Assembly (NCBI RefSeq): GCF_000471905.2
Contig: NW_006499799.1
Span: forward strand, 3,562,719-3,626,718
Length of the DNA stretch: 64,000 nucleotides
From: Amborella trichopoda
Taxonomy: Eukaryota; Streptophyta; Magnoliopsida; Amborellales; Amborellaceae
Reading direction: 5' to 3'
The translations under genes and the position numbers were made by a program. The notes beneath the pieces are model-generated. The model was not told the origin of the DNA and ran no database searches. It was given only the letters and a program-made list of their open reading frames with translations. Below are positions 1-11,800 of the stretch, piece after piece. Position 1 is the first letter of the stretch. Each line of letters begins with the position of its first letter.

Positions 1-1149
1 GGCATACTTCGTCCTTTCGAACTCTGACATAATCAACGTTATGAACCAAGAGGTAGCTCACATCTGCCCTTGAAGTAAGACCTTCAAGATTTTCTAGTTG
101 CTCTCGAGTAGGAGAAGAATAAGCCATTTTCGGAAGCCAATCTCCTCCAATGACTAATGACTGGCTAACATTGCTTTTCACTGTGGTTGTCATGTGACTC
201 TGAGCAATTTGAGCAGCTTCCCTGTTTGGTGAATCTGTAATTTCTCTCACAGAGGGGGTAGTATTGATAACTGGGAGAATGGGGGGTAAAGTATTTCTTT
301 GGCTGATCTGAAATGATTTGTTTATAGGTTTCAAGGTGATGGTGAAGTATTTTACTAGTGTTCTATAGGGGGTTTTGGACAGCATTTTGAAGTTTGGCTT
401 TTTCTTTTGAAATTGATGAGACTCCAAATATTCAAAAATAGCAGGAAAACCGGTTATGAAGATTTCGAAATTTACAGAGGAACCAACTTCAGACACAAAA
501 TTTGAAATTTGAGGGAATTTGACATTGTCATCTAATTTTTTTGAACAGGTGACTGCATAACTTGTTAAGTTAAAAATACACCTAGATGCTATAGTAGCAT
601 ACACAGACCTTGGTAAAAGATTTACTCATTTTACTTCCATACAGACCACGAATGCTTTGGTAATAAACTCATCATTTAGACTCAAAGAAAAGTTTGGAAA
701 AACAATGCAAATATTATCTTTGTCTAAACATCTTCTAAAATGAGATACCAAGGCCATTTCCCACTCTAAATGTCAGATAGCTAAAAGAGAAACTAAATAT
801 TCTGCTCCTATATCATAATTGAAGTGTGGATGAACAAGCATATCTATTTGTCCAATATGGACATATTGATATTTCTTACTTTTCCACATTTCAATATCTG
901 ATTTTTCAAATAAAGGTAAAAGTACAGGACAAATTCATTTACCTTTGACATGGAGATTAACTTAAGACTGGCGAACCGACATGGAAAATTGAACTCAAAC
1001 AAAGAAATATTATACAAATCTTGTTTATTAACTTCAGGGAAACTGACATTACCTTGACTGTCTAAGACACTTTCTTTTTCTAAAACATAAGAGTGTAAGG
1101 AAACAAAAGATGGTGAATAGGATAGGGATTTTGATTTTTTCGGCGTCAT
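1..1149 (-). pseudogene. Endogenous caulimovirid-like movement-protein/polyprotein relic
   Basis: Read on the minus strand from 1149, this degenerate frame contains a segment resembling the 30K-superfamily cell-to-cell movement protein of plant pararetroviruses, including a YVHIG-type strand motif near 880. Known 30K proteins form or modify plasmodesmatal tubules for viral spread. The frame shifts near 890 and carries stops near 770 and 625, so it is not translatable as one protein. It continues past the left edge. Upstream on the same strand are a second ORF (1924-1559) and an initiator-Met primer-binding site, the order expected of a caulimovirid genome. A different LTR-type element with a captured 30K domain is possible. 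Confidence 0.6.
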
Positions 1150-1558
1150 TTTTTATGTTTCAAATGAAGAGTTTCAGGAAGATCTAGATCTTAGCATTTT
1201 CATCGGGGAACCTGGATGGCCTGAGTATTTAGGAAGCTCATTTTGCTCAGGATCTTCTTTTAGAAAGCCATTTAGTCATTGAGGATCAGGGGTTTTCTCA
1301 CCAATTTGAGATACAGACATATGAGGATCAAATTCTTTTTCAAGTTCGCCCTTTTCTTTTATCATTTGTGCATATTCCTCAAATCCTGGAGGGTATTCGA
1401 GATATGACTTTGAGCATGAAGCCTTTTTAGAGGAAGAGGAAGACGAGGCTCTTTCATCAAACTTTCTTTTTATCGAGGATGAGCTTACTCAAGATGAACT
1501 TTCAGCAGGACTTTCAGCACTCTTTATTTCTTTAGCGGGTAATTTTTTGCAAATGGTT

Positions 1559-1924
1559 TTAAAAATTGGACAGTAACAATTTTTCAGAGAGTCTTTCATC
1601 TCTGATATATACTAATTTATAGTATACATCCTTTCTTTTGAAGTATGGAAATGTTCTTTCCCACTGAACAATTTCATCTATGGGAAAGGGAGCACCTTCC
1701 CATTCGATATTCCCCATAGTAGTATCATCAAAATCTTCTTCCTTAAGAGAGCTATCTAGTTGTAGATCTCTTAAGGAATATCGATTTCCTCCTTTATGTG
1801 CTACTAAATAAATAGTGAACTTCTTTTGCTCGCTTTCATCATATAAGTCAAATTGAGTGATTACCTCATTGGCAAACATGTAGACTACCGTTTTTAGCAA
1901 AACTACTTTTCCACCAAGCTTCAC
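1559..1924 (-). CDS. ORF1-like fragment of the pararetrovirus relic
   Basis: A 121-codon open frame starting about 30 bases after the minus-strand primer-binding site. It has an acidic middle and a basic/aromatic carboxyl end. After its stop a Ser/Glu/Lys-rich stretch continues at about 1500-1200, broken by stops, toward the movement-like segment. I do not recognise a domain. Its position between PBS and movement domain suggests the amino part of the viral ORF. The segment at 1890-1817 recurs at 2067-1991. Confidence 0.45.
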   Translation of the reverse strand: MKLGGKVVLLKTVVYMFANEVITQFDLYDESEQKKFTIYLVAHKGGNRYSLRDLQLDSSLKEEDFDDTTMGNIEWEGAPFPIDEIVQWERTFPYFKRKDVYYKLVYIRDERLSEKLLLSNF

Positions 1925-2067
1925 TATAGCAGAAGAGGGAAAACAGGACCGAACCTATGGGCTCTGATACCAGAAAGGGGGCAAACAGGAGTGAACTTGT
2001 TTGGCTCGCTTTCATCATATAAGTCAAATTGAGTAATTACCTCATTGCCAAACATGTAGACTGCCAT
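1817..2067 (-). repeat. About 74-bp direct repeat flanking the PBS
   Basis: Positions 1817-1890 and 1991-2067 are near-identical, sharing CTCGCTTTCATCATATAAG, and both encode the same ORF start (VYMF then NEVITQFDLYDES). The copies flank the PBS, so the amino end of the viral ORF is duplicated on both sides of the genome start site. This suggests integration of a recombined or tandem form. Confidence 0.75.
1955..1972 (-). other. Initiator tRNA-Met primer-binding site (pararetrovirus relic)
   Basis: The minus strand reads TGGTATCAGAGCCCATAG, whose first 13 bases match the complement of the 3' end of plant initiator tRNA-Met. Caulimovirids and many plant retroelements start minus-strand synthesis here. 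It marks the relic as oriented right to left. Confidence 0.7.
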
Positions 2068-2069
2068 TT

Positions 2070-3995
2070 ATTTATTTTTTAATATAGGCAACAAAATTTA
2101 TAAAGGTAGCGTAAACATGCTAGCTTACTAGGGTATCCTAATCTCTAGTGGTTCATGTTGGAAGTTTATTTAAGGTTGTCTCTATAGTTACTACTTAGCG
2201 CCCTCAATTATCGCTTATATTCTTGTTACTCCTTTGCATGCACTCAGCTACCTAAAAGCACATAAGAATTTCCATTTTCACATATTATAATTATAACTTA
2301 CAGTTAGTGGTTTTTTCATGACTTGTCTTTGTGTAAAGGGGTATTTAGGCTCTGAAGTACTCTTGAAGCTTTTCACATAAAATAATTTTAAAATAATATT
2401 TTTAAAAGATTTTCCAACTGTAGCATGGTTTCTAGGTTCTCCCTAAAGATGCGGCTTTAAAGTACTCATATGGTTTGTATGAACTTCTAGGAAAGTCAAA
2501 TAGATAAGTAATAGTAGCAGCTTTCAAGAGTGAATATTGCAATGCAATTTCTACTCTTCTAAGATGAAAGTATTTCGAGAAGAAAATATTAGCAGTCGAA
2601 TGTATAGGTCAACTCAATGTAAAAGCCGAATAGGCAAGAGAGTGACATCTTAAGAACACAACAGTTCAAGAATTACACGAAAATAATAATTTGGATTAGA
2701 TAACATGGCACTCCTTCATGGAGGACCTTTCAAGAACACAAAACTAATACTGCTTTTAAAATAAGGATGAGGATTCTATTGAGTCAGCCGACTCATATGG
2801 ACACATGTGGCCCCATTCTAAAATTCATTTTAAAGATGGATTTTTTAACTAATTTTCTTATAGATTCATCATCCAGGCCAAGGTGATCACGAATATGAAA
2901 AGAAAAGTAAATCTTTGAAATTAAAAATATATTTTTTTGGCTTTTTTTGGGACACGGTCCATACATTACTTATGTTGCACAACATCCATCTTTAGGATGG
3001 ACGTTTAACAGTCAGTGGGCCCTTGCATCCACTAACTCACGCTACACTTCTCCTTAAAATAAAGATAAAAGTAAGTGATATTTCAATAAAAAAATATCAG
3101 ATAATGTGACATTTTCCTCCAAATAAGGAGCCAGGTTCAAACATCGCGTCAAGTTCCTACCCTCCATGCCTTAACCATCTCTATTCAATATCCAAGATGT
3201 ATGTAGACGATGTGACATTTTCCTCCAAATAAGCAGCTTAAAGGTTCAAACAACATCCCAACTACCTACTTGACATTTTTCTAAATATTGAATATTTTTA
3301 CCCACAAACATGCACATGCACATGCACATATGCTTGTGTGGTTATGTATCTGCATATACATGGGGTTGTATGCCTATGATGGTAGTCAAGATTTAAAATA
3401 GTAAATGATATGTACAAAGAATCAATCTTTGGATTAATTTTAAATTTAATGCTTCACGTTACACAAATATGGTATTACTCCAACAGAATCGAGGAGATTG
3501 CATTCAAGACAACTCTCAGCAGCTTTTGAAGGAAGGGACATAGAATCAAGTAAAGGCATAAAAATCACTTATATTTGTAAAAGCTAAACTAGCAAAAGAA
3601 ATCCAAACTTTTATAGAACGTGACGAATAAGGCACATGTGATATCTACATATACTGCAGAAATGTAGAACTAGAGCTTACTTCGATACAGTGTACTACAT
3701 CGTGGTCAGTACATTAGAATTTAGATATGCTTTCCATTTCTCTCCCCAACATGGACAAGACTAACAAAACAATGCATTTTGGGACTAGCTTATACTTTTG
3801 TACACCCCCTTCTAGCAATAATTCACCACAAACATCCTGCATTATTGTGTGCCTCGTTCATTTAACTAAAAATATGACAAGACGGATGTCATTACCAAAC
3901 ATCTGGGTTGTGGGATATATCTAGCACCCTATATATCTTGTCCAAAAAACATTCGATCTTTTAAATTGAAAACAATAGAATGATGTGAGATGAAC
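2070..3995 (-). other. Presumed intron 4 sequence, no gene seen
   Basis: AT-rich unique-looking DNA between the pararetrovirus relic and exon 4. I looked on the minus strand for the next family blocks (the FVGTNL-type and FPGGHPE-type segments) and did not find them. Exon 5 is therefore inferred to lie beyond base 1. Confidence 0.5.
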
Positions 3996-4081
3996 CTGTA
4001 ATCTGTCAAACCCAAGTGAATACATACATTAGAATCGTTCCCCAAATCTTCATCAGTTGTATGCACCAAGTAGCCCCCAAA
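3996..4081 (-). CDS. NUDT9: Nudix gene exon 4 (86 nt)
   Basis: The acceptor AG is at 4083-4082 and the donor GT at 3995-3994. It encodes FGGYLVHTTDEDLG and SNVCIHLGLTDYR, the part of the family that directly follows KFR of exon 3. It sits 11.4 kb from exon 3, and the match across that distance is what shows the intervening DNA is an intron. It ends two bases into a codon, so exon 5 must supply one base. Confidence 0.82.
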
Positions 4082-7000
4082 CTGCAAGGAATCAAAAAGC
4101 AATATAACAGTTGTTATACCATACAATCATTATTATGTCCCCAATGCACTTGAATCCATCAAAAAGAGAAAGAGAAAATGACATAGGCATGGGATAGTTT
4201 AATTTGGGGTTCTTTATAGATTTTAATTAAGTAAACTAAGGTTATATTTTGGGGATTTTTAGGGCATATTTTTAGTAGTCATCTACTTTAGGTTATTATG
4301 GTTTAGTAAGTTTTTATTATGTTTTATTGTTCTTGTTTTTAGAGTTGTTATTTCTTATTTTGTTAGGGGTAGAGTCGATCATTCATTTTTAAGTTAATAA
4401 TGGGTCGCTATGGTTAAATAGAATAGATGGCTAGGATTTCTTAGGAGCTTTCTTTGTTTTTTGAGTTACCTAAATTCTTGTATTCTAAGGGAAGGAGATC
4501 CCTCTCAAAAAAGTTGGTTATTTGTCAAGAATCAACCCTAATTTGGGTCAATTGGTCTCAGAGCGGATTCTGATACCTTCAAAAGAGGCACCCCTCTAAG
4601 GATTAAATTTGTTGACTCAACTAGTTCAAGCCCTAGTGGAGAAACTAGGAAAACTCATGCCCTTAGCTGAGAGAGTAGATGAGCTCACGCACAAGGTCGC
4701 TCAGCTTCAACATAAATGGAATTTGAAGACTAGTGTTTGAGATCAAGGCAATGATGGTGAAGGAAGTGACTTTCATCTTGTTCCTAACCAACCTCCAATG
4801 GCCTAGGTTAGTGAAGATTTCAATGACCTAACCCTTCAATTCCTGAGATCAAGCTTCCTGCCCATATGAAAAATCCTATTTCATGCAAGGTGTTGGAATT
4901 TGAGGAGAACAGTGTTAATCACAAACCGATAAATGATGAAAGGATGGTTCAAATTAACAAATCTGTATTAATTCCTCCATCTCCATTTTTTATCCATTTT
5001 CTTGAGGTATTTTGACAACCATGTATACTTTTAGAGGCAAAAGAGAAGAAGGCAAAAGAAAGATGTAGATTGGATGCAGATCTCATCATAGCCCTCTTCA
5101 AAACTCAAGGACGAGTTTTCTCCAACCAGAGGAGATTGACGCAGGCACAAGATAGTTTAATTTGGGTTTTTTTATGGATTTTAATTAAGGGAACTAAGGT
5201 CATATTTTGGGGATTTTTAGGGCTTATTTTTAGTAGTCATCTACTTAATGTACTTAGGGTTTCGTAGGTTTTTATTATGTTTTATTGTTCTTTTTATTCT
5301 AGTTGTTATTTCTTGTTTTGTTATGGGTAGAGTTAATCATTTATTTTTTTGAAACTCGTTAACTTTGTTAAATAAAAGCAAAAGAATACAAAACCACAAG
5401 GTGTGGTAGAAATGGCAACCCACAAAATGGGTGCTCAAAGTACAGGGAGGAGCAGAAGTATAACAACAAACTCAAAAGGAAAATAACATAAGGATTGAAA
5501 GGCTACAGCGAGTAGGGTGGCAATAAAGAAGTGCAAAAACCAACAAAAGTGAAGTGGTAAAGTAGAAGGGCGATAGAATAGAGAAGTGGAGAGAGTCCAG
5601 AGGAGAGAAAATGTGCCCAAAAAAGGGAAAAGTATTCAACAGAATCCAACACTGAATTCTGAGAGGTCGAAGATGCCCAGTACCAAGATCTATGCCAATT
5701 TGGAGAGTTTCAAAACACCTGGTAGTGAGAATTGTGGGGAAGCGAGTTTCTGTGGCTGTAACGGATGAGGATGTGAGGTTAAGAACCTCTTACCGCCTTC
5801 CTTCACAAGAAGGCGTCCCTTGCGAAAACCTACGGGAAGATAATAATAGAGAGGGGAGCGTAGGAGGGGATGGGCAACGCAAAGAGACCAGAGAGAAAGA
5901 CGAAGAGGAGATGTGGTAGAATAGGGCGATGATAGAAAATGGAGAGGGGAGAAGGGGTAAAGCAAAGAGAGTAAAAGAAGAGTAGAGCGAGGGAGAAGGA
6001 GAGGAGATGGGTAGAGCATAGAGATGATAGATAGTGGAAGGGGGAGAATGGGTAGAGCAGAGAAAGTGAAAGATGGGAAGAAGAGAAGGGCATTGATACC
6101 ATAGAGAAATAAAAAGAAGAGGGATGGAGCCCAGAGACTTGAGATAAAATAGAAGGGAGAAGAGAGAGAAAATCCAATCCATTCACTTTCAACTAATCTG
6201 CTCTTCTTTTTTTTTCTTCTTTCAGATTTTTTTCCTCAATTTTTTTATTGTATTTTTGCTTTGCTTTTTTTTTTTGGGACGACCTAAGGCAGGGGAGGGA
6301 GAAGAGCGATAAAGGAAACGTAGATAAAAGAGGAGGGAGGGGAAGGGGGTTAGCCATAGAGGGACTAGGGATATATAATATAGCGTACATGTAGTGAGAG
6401 TAAGAGAGTAGGGGAGGTGTTGCGAGCACTTTTTTTAGCAAGGCCATGAGCTACTGATTTGGCCCCCAAATGAAACATATGAAGGTCACAGGCAGCAGGT
6501 CTGTGTGGCAAGAACTCCAATGAGGGCAATGTGCTTCGGTTGGCCATCCGCCATGGAATTGGCACCTCTAAGATGTGAGTGAAAGTCACTGCCGGAAGTC
6601 TCTGCAAATGAGGGTGATGAGTTCAAATATGAATACCAATACTGTATTATCAGCCCATGAGATGACATTTCTTGAGTTACACTCCACTTTAACTGCTGAA
6701 AAGTGGCAATGAGTACGTATCCTCTTTAAGAAGTCACACTCCACTTTAACCCCTAATCGAGGCGGATGTAGAGGTTAGTGAGAGGAGGCTATACTAGCTA
6801 ACACGGAGTTGACAGATGGGAATATGCAAAGGCTGGGAGGCTGCTAGCCCAAAAGGAAACAAGAGAGATAACAGAGTCCAAAAGGGAGGATAAAAGTCTG
6901 GCACTACCTCTGATAGTTCTAGCATTTATTTCTAACTGCACTGACCATAAAAGAGCTGCAACGGCAATGTGCACAGTTTTCTACCACTCTTATGGAAGGA

Positions 7001-7545
7001 AGGGGACGGGACGACCAAGAAGATGTCCATTATAGATTGAGGGGCAGCCCATTGGATCCCGAAGAGTTTTAAGAAAGATGAACACAAGGAAAAGGAGGAG
7101 CAATGGATGAAGAGGTGGGGAATGGATTCTTCTTCTTGGTGGCATAGAATACATTGGTTGGGTAGGGAGATACCTCGCTTCTTTACCCTAGAGCCAGATC
7201 CATAGAAATCCCTGGACCTTATGAAGGATACGGAGGGACCATTGTTTGTTAAGTACGTGGGAAGGGTTCAGGTTGGGAACTAGAGAGGAGAAGAAGGAGG
7301 CTACCGTGAAGAAGCCCGAAGGGTTAGGAGACCAAACATAGAGTCTTGTCTGGAGAAAGGGAGCAAATAGGGATCAAGAGTTGAAAGAGGGAATTCAAAA
7401 CAGATAATTTAATGTCACTGAGATTTCTTCTGAAGATCGGGGTTCAAGATAAAAGACGAGCCGGAACTATGTACACAGTGAGCTATAGAGGCACCTTGGT
7501 CAACAACTAAAAGAAAGAGGGTAAACTGTAACTCCCCCCTCTGCC

Positions 7546-7576
<31 letters not shown>

Positions 7577-8781
7577 GGACGAGACTACAAAACGCCTATG
7601 GGTGAAAATGAACAGTATTTTCAACCATAGGCTCGGCTCCATCCAATTTTTTCGGACCGTGTGGATTAAAGACCGTCATGGACTTAGCATGTCTATGGTG
7701 GTCCATCACGGACATAGCAAGTCCGTGATGAGATATTTTTCACGCAAATTTGAAGCAAAAAATATAAGGGGACCGCCACAGCTCCCGTAAGTTCGTGACA
7801 ATTTTTAGGTAAAACCGTCACGGATATAGCATGTCTGTGATGGGGGCGAAACACTGTAGCACTTCGCCTATATGCGTTTTTAAGATTTTTCCTATATATA
7901 TATAGGGGAAATATCTTTGTCTTACCTCTCTCTCTTGTCTACCAACCTCTCCTCCTCCCATAGTCAATTAACGAAGGGAAAAAAAATGAATTTTTGAGAA
8001 TAGTTTGGTTCGCTCTCTCTTTATCTTTGTTTCCTCCTGCTCTCTCTCTCTCTCNNNNNNNNNNNNNNNNNNNNNNNNNNNNNNNNNNNNNNNNNNNNNN
8101 NNNNNNNNNNNNNNNNNNNNNNNNNNNNNNNNNNNNNNNNNNNNNNNNNNNNNNNNNNNNNNNNNNNNNNNNNNNNNNNNNNNNNNNNNNNNNNNNNNNN
8201 NNNNNNNNNNNNNNNNNNNNNNNNNNNNNNNNNNNNNNNNNNNNNNNNNNNNNNNNNNNNNNNNNNNNNNNNNNNNNNNNNNNNNNNNNNNNNNNNNNNN
8301 NNNNNNNNNNNNNNNNNNNNNNNNNNNNNNNNNNNNNNNNNNNNNNNNNNNNNNNNNNNNNNNNNNNNNNNNNNNNNNNNNNNNNNNNNNNNNNNNNNNN
8401 NNNNNNNNNNNNNNNNNNNNNNNNNNNNNNNNNNNNNNNNNNNNNNNNNNNNNNNNNNNNNNNNNNNNNNNNNNNNNNNNNNNNNNNNNNNNNNNNNNNN
8501 NNNNNNNNNNNNNNNNNNNNNNNNNNNNNNNNNNNNNNNNNNNNNNNNNNNNNNNNNNNNNNNNNNNNNNNNNNNNNNNNNNNNNNNNNNNNNNNNNNNN
8601 NNNNNNNNNNNNNNNNNNNNNNNNNNNNNNNNNNNNNNNNNNNNNNNNNNNNNNNNNNNNNNNNNNNNNNNNNNNNNNNNNNNNNNNNNNNNNNNNNNNN
8701 NNNNNNNNNNNNNNNNNNNNNNNNNNNNNNNNNNNNNNNNNNNNNNNNNNNNNNNNNNNNNNNNNNNNNNNNNNNNCTTCT

Positions 8782-8854
<73 letters not shown>

Positions 8855-11800
8855 GCCTATCCCTTATCCTTCCTCGCCAGCCATACCGCTCACTCCGTCT
8901 GAGGAATGACTGCCCCTGTCCCAAGCAACTTAGTTTGATGCTGAGGAATGAAGCCCCTCAGGAATGTTATCCACTCACTGTAGCTTACTGCTAAAGTTAG
9001 AAGCAACCTCACAGTTCTCACAATGATTTCCTTGGAAGATGGTTGCTTCCCACTCTAAAGCAACCCCTCGGCTTGCCAAACTAAGGCTCCTCGCCTAATA
9101 GAGACCCGTCGCTCACCACGATAGCAGCCCCTGCCCCAAAGTCTACACTTCCCACACAGCCTGAGCAGCGACTTAGCTTTTAACTCCAACAGCATACCAT
9201 TCTCGACATCAAACTCTTGCTATAGCTCTCTTTACTCTTGGATTTCTCTATGCCTTATGCAATGGCATCTCGTCTTCTGGTTACTGAAGAGGAATAGTTT
9301 TAATTGTGAAATTTTTTATGGATACTTAATGCTTTTAATTTTAGTCTCTCTCTCCTCTCTATTCTCTCTTTTTCTTTCCTCCCTTCTTCTCTCTTTCCCA
9401 CCATAAAAGTTACATATGTAGTTTGAGCACCCAACAAGTGGATGCCACTTGAAATTTCATCTTTATGTAAGTTTAGACATTTTATGCAAAAGTTAACCTT
9501 TCGCTCAAAAAAAAAAAAAAAAGATAGAGAGTATGAGGACCAACCCAGAGGTCTTTCCAAAATTTGATTCTATGGCCATTCCCAACTTGAATATGGTGAG
9601 CGCCTGGAAGGCACATTTAAATGGACTTCCAAGCCCCAGAAGCTCTAAAGGTGGTCCGAAGGAACCACCCATTATCCTCAAGACCATATTTGGCACGGAT
9701 GGTGTCCTTCTAGAGAAGGGGGTTGGGTGAGGTGAATCTCCACCACCATTTCCCCTGGAGGTTTGCATTCATGATCTTGAGCCTCTTAATACCTAGGCCA
9801 CCAAACTTCATAGGGGTGCAGCACTTATCCCAGGAGATGAGGTGCAATTTGTGGTCCTCTATGGTACCACTCCAGAGGAAGTCCTCCATGAGTTTCTCAA
9901 GACGTTGTGCCACAGAGGAGGGGATTTGGAATAAAGACATTTGTTAGATAGGGATGTTAGCAAGGTTAGAATTGATGAGAGTTATTTAAGGAGAGAAATT
10001 TTCCCTCCCAATTGGCAAATTTTTAAGTAATATTTCAAGGAGTTTGTCCCGTAGTTGCATTCTAGGTTTTCCAAGGCACAGAGGGACGCCTAAATAGTTG
10101 GAAGGAAGAGAGTCTGTGCCACAACCAATGTGTTGAGTGAGGGATAGAGTATCAGCCTTAGGGAAGCCTCACTCCCATCATGCTAGTTTTCAACATATTG
10201 ACTTTCATCCCTGAAGTGACCTCGAAGCACCTAAGGAACAACCAGAGGTTATCCAATTGAGATGGGTAAGCATCGCAAAAAATCAGTATCACTGGCATAT
10301 GAAGGAGGTGGGAGATTACTACACCACTGGAAGAAGTTTGGAATCCATGGAGAATGCCCCTATCATAGAGCCTAGCGAGAGACTTGGAAAAGAACTCCCC
10401 AATGATTGTAAAGAGAAAGGGCGAGATCGGATCCCCTTGTCGAAGGCCTCTAGAGGCAGGGAAGAAACTGACAGGGGAACCATTGATAAGAATAGATAAG
10501 TGATGGTTGGAGATGCAAGCCTTAATCCAGGTTCTTCACTTGAAACCAAAACCCATATGCAATTGTAGTTCATCTAGTACGTTCCAGTCGACTCTCTCCC
10601 AATCAAGCTTAATGACAAGGCTCTAAAACCCCGAATTAAATTTGGAGTGAATGGCTTCATGGGCAGAGAAAGCCCCGTCAAGAATCTGTATATTAGCTAC
10701 AAAAGCGGATAGAGTGGGGGAAATGATAGAGTGGAGGACAGCTTGAAGGTGAGTGGCTTGAACTTTAACAAGAATTTTGTAAGAAGAGTTAAGGAGGCTA
10801 ATAGGGCAGAAGTCTCTCAATTTTTCGGCCCCTTCTAACTAAGGGATTAAAGCAATGAAAATAGAGTTACGGGCAGAATTGAGGCAACTCCTATGGAAAA
10901 AATCATTAAAAAAGGGTTAAAGGTCATCTGGTGCCAAAGTGTCCTAGAATTCATGGAAAATGGCAATGGGGAAGACATCGAAACTAGGTGCTTTGTCCCT
11001 GCCTAGGTCAAGGACGGCCCTGTGCTCCAAAAATGGCATTTCCAATCAAACCGCATTGTTCAGGGATAAGGAGGAAAAGGAGAGGTCACCTAGGGAAGAC
11101 CAGGCCTAGTGTGTAACACGAAGAGGTGTTTAAAGAATCTAATTATGATCCTATTAACCTGCTCAAAGGCAAGAGAAGGTATAGTTACAACAGATATTTG
11201 GATAATTGCATTGCCTCTTCTTCTGCCATTAGCAGTTCTATGAAAGAAAGCAGTACTTCTATCCCCTGCCTTCAGCCATTTGATTCTAGACCTTTGATAC
11301 CAAAAGGTCTCTTCCGTTTTATGAAGTTACAAAAGATTATATTTGGTCGAGGATTTATCCTCTAATTCAAGGTTTAAAAGGGGTCTAGTTTCCTAGTTTC
11401 CTACAGGGTATCCAAGGAGTGAATAGAAGTGTTGCATTCGGGTTTTTTTTCCCTGAAGTTTCCAAGGATGTTACGACTCCACTATTTGATGGAGCCCTTC
11501 AAAAGCTGGAATTTTTAAGATAATCTGAAGTCGGCCCATCCTTCGACCGAGAAGGAGGTCCAGCAGCTTCTAAAGAATTAGGCAAAAGAAGGTTAATCCA
11601 TCCAAAACAATTCAAATCTAAATGGCCTATTAACCAGCAGAATGGGACTAGTGTCCAAGAGGATAGGTTCATGATCTGAAGTAATTTTAGGAAGGACAAT
11701 AGAGCGAGTTCAAGGAAAACTAGAATCCCAGGAGTTGGAGACTAGAAAACTATCAATTTTGGTCGTGATAGGAGAGGCAGCATGGTTAGACCAAGTGAAG

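Larger units (their letters stand above)
7524..9522 (+). mobile_element. Poly(A)-tailed retro-insert within the L1 ORF2
   Basis: The L1 frame is interrupted between FWKDLWVGPHTLSI (right) and the DQGASIAHC segment (left). The right end of the insert is A16 (9507-9522) after TTAACCTTTCGCTC. Flanks aagaaagagggta (7511-7523) and aagatagagagta (9521-9533) match at 11 of 13 positions, fitting a target duplication. It contains an AT microsatellite, a MITE-like unit, a CT microsatellite and the N gap. No ORF is recognisable, so it is either a LINE 3' fragment, a SINE-like unit with passengers, or a retrocopy. Confidence 0.55.

Noticed and set aside
1955-1972. A tRNA gene near 1955 (also 4553, 19994, 51497)
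   Set aside because: Only the 12-18 bases complementary to a tRNA 3' end are present. They are primer-binding sites, without cloverleaf or A/B boxes.
3727-3924. 65-codon plus-strand frame next to exon 4
   Set aside because: No similarity recognised, AT-rich context, overlaps the presumed intron of the minus-strand Nudix gene.
5435-6447. Several minus-strand open frames rich in Leu, Ser, Pro and Phe
   Set aside because: They are translations of the CT-rich L1 3' UTR in three frames with no domain; ORF2 ends near 6380.
7968-8994. Long open frames of about 300 codons across 7968-8994
   Set aside because: Most of their length is the N run; the rest is CT/GA microsatellite. They are artefacts of the gap.
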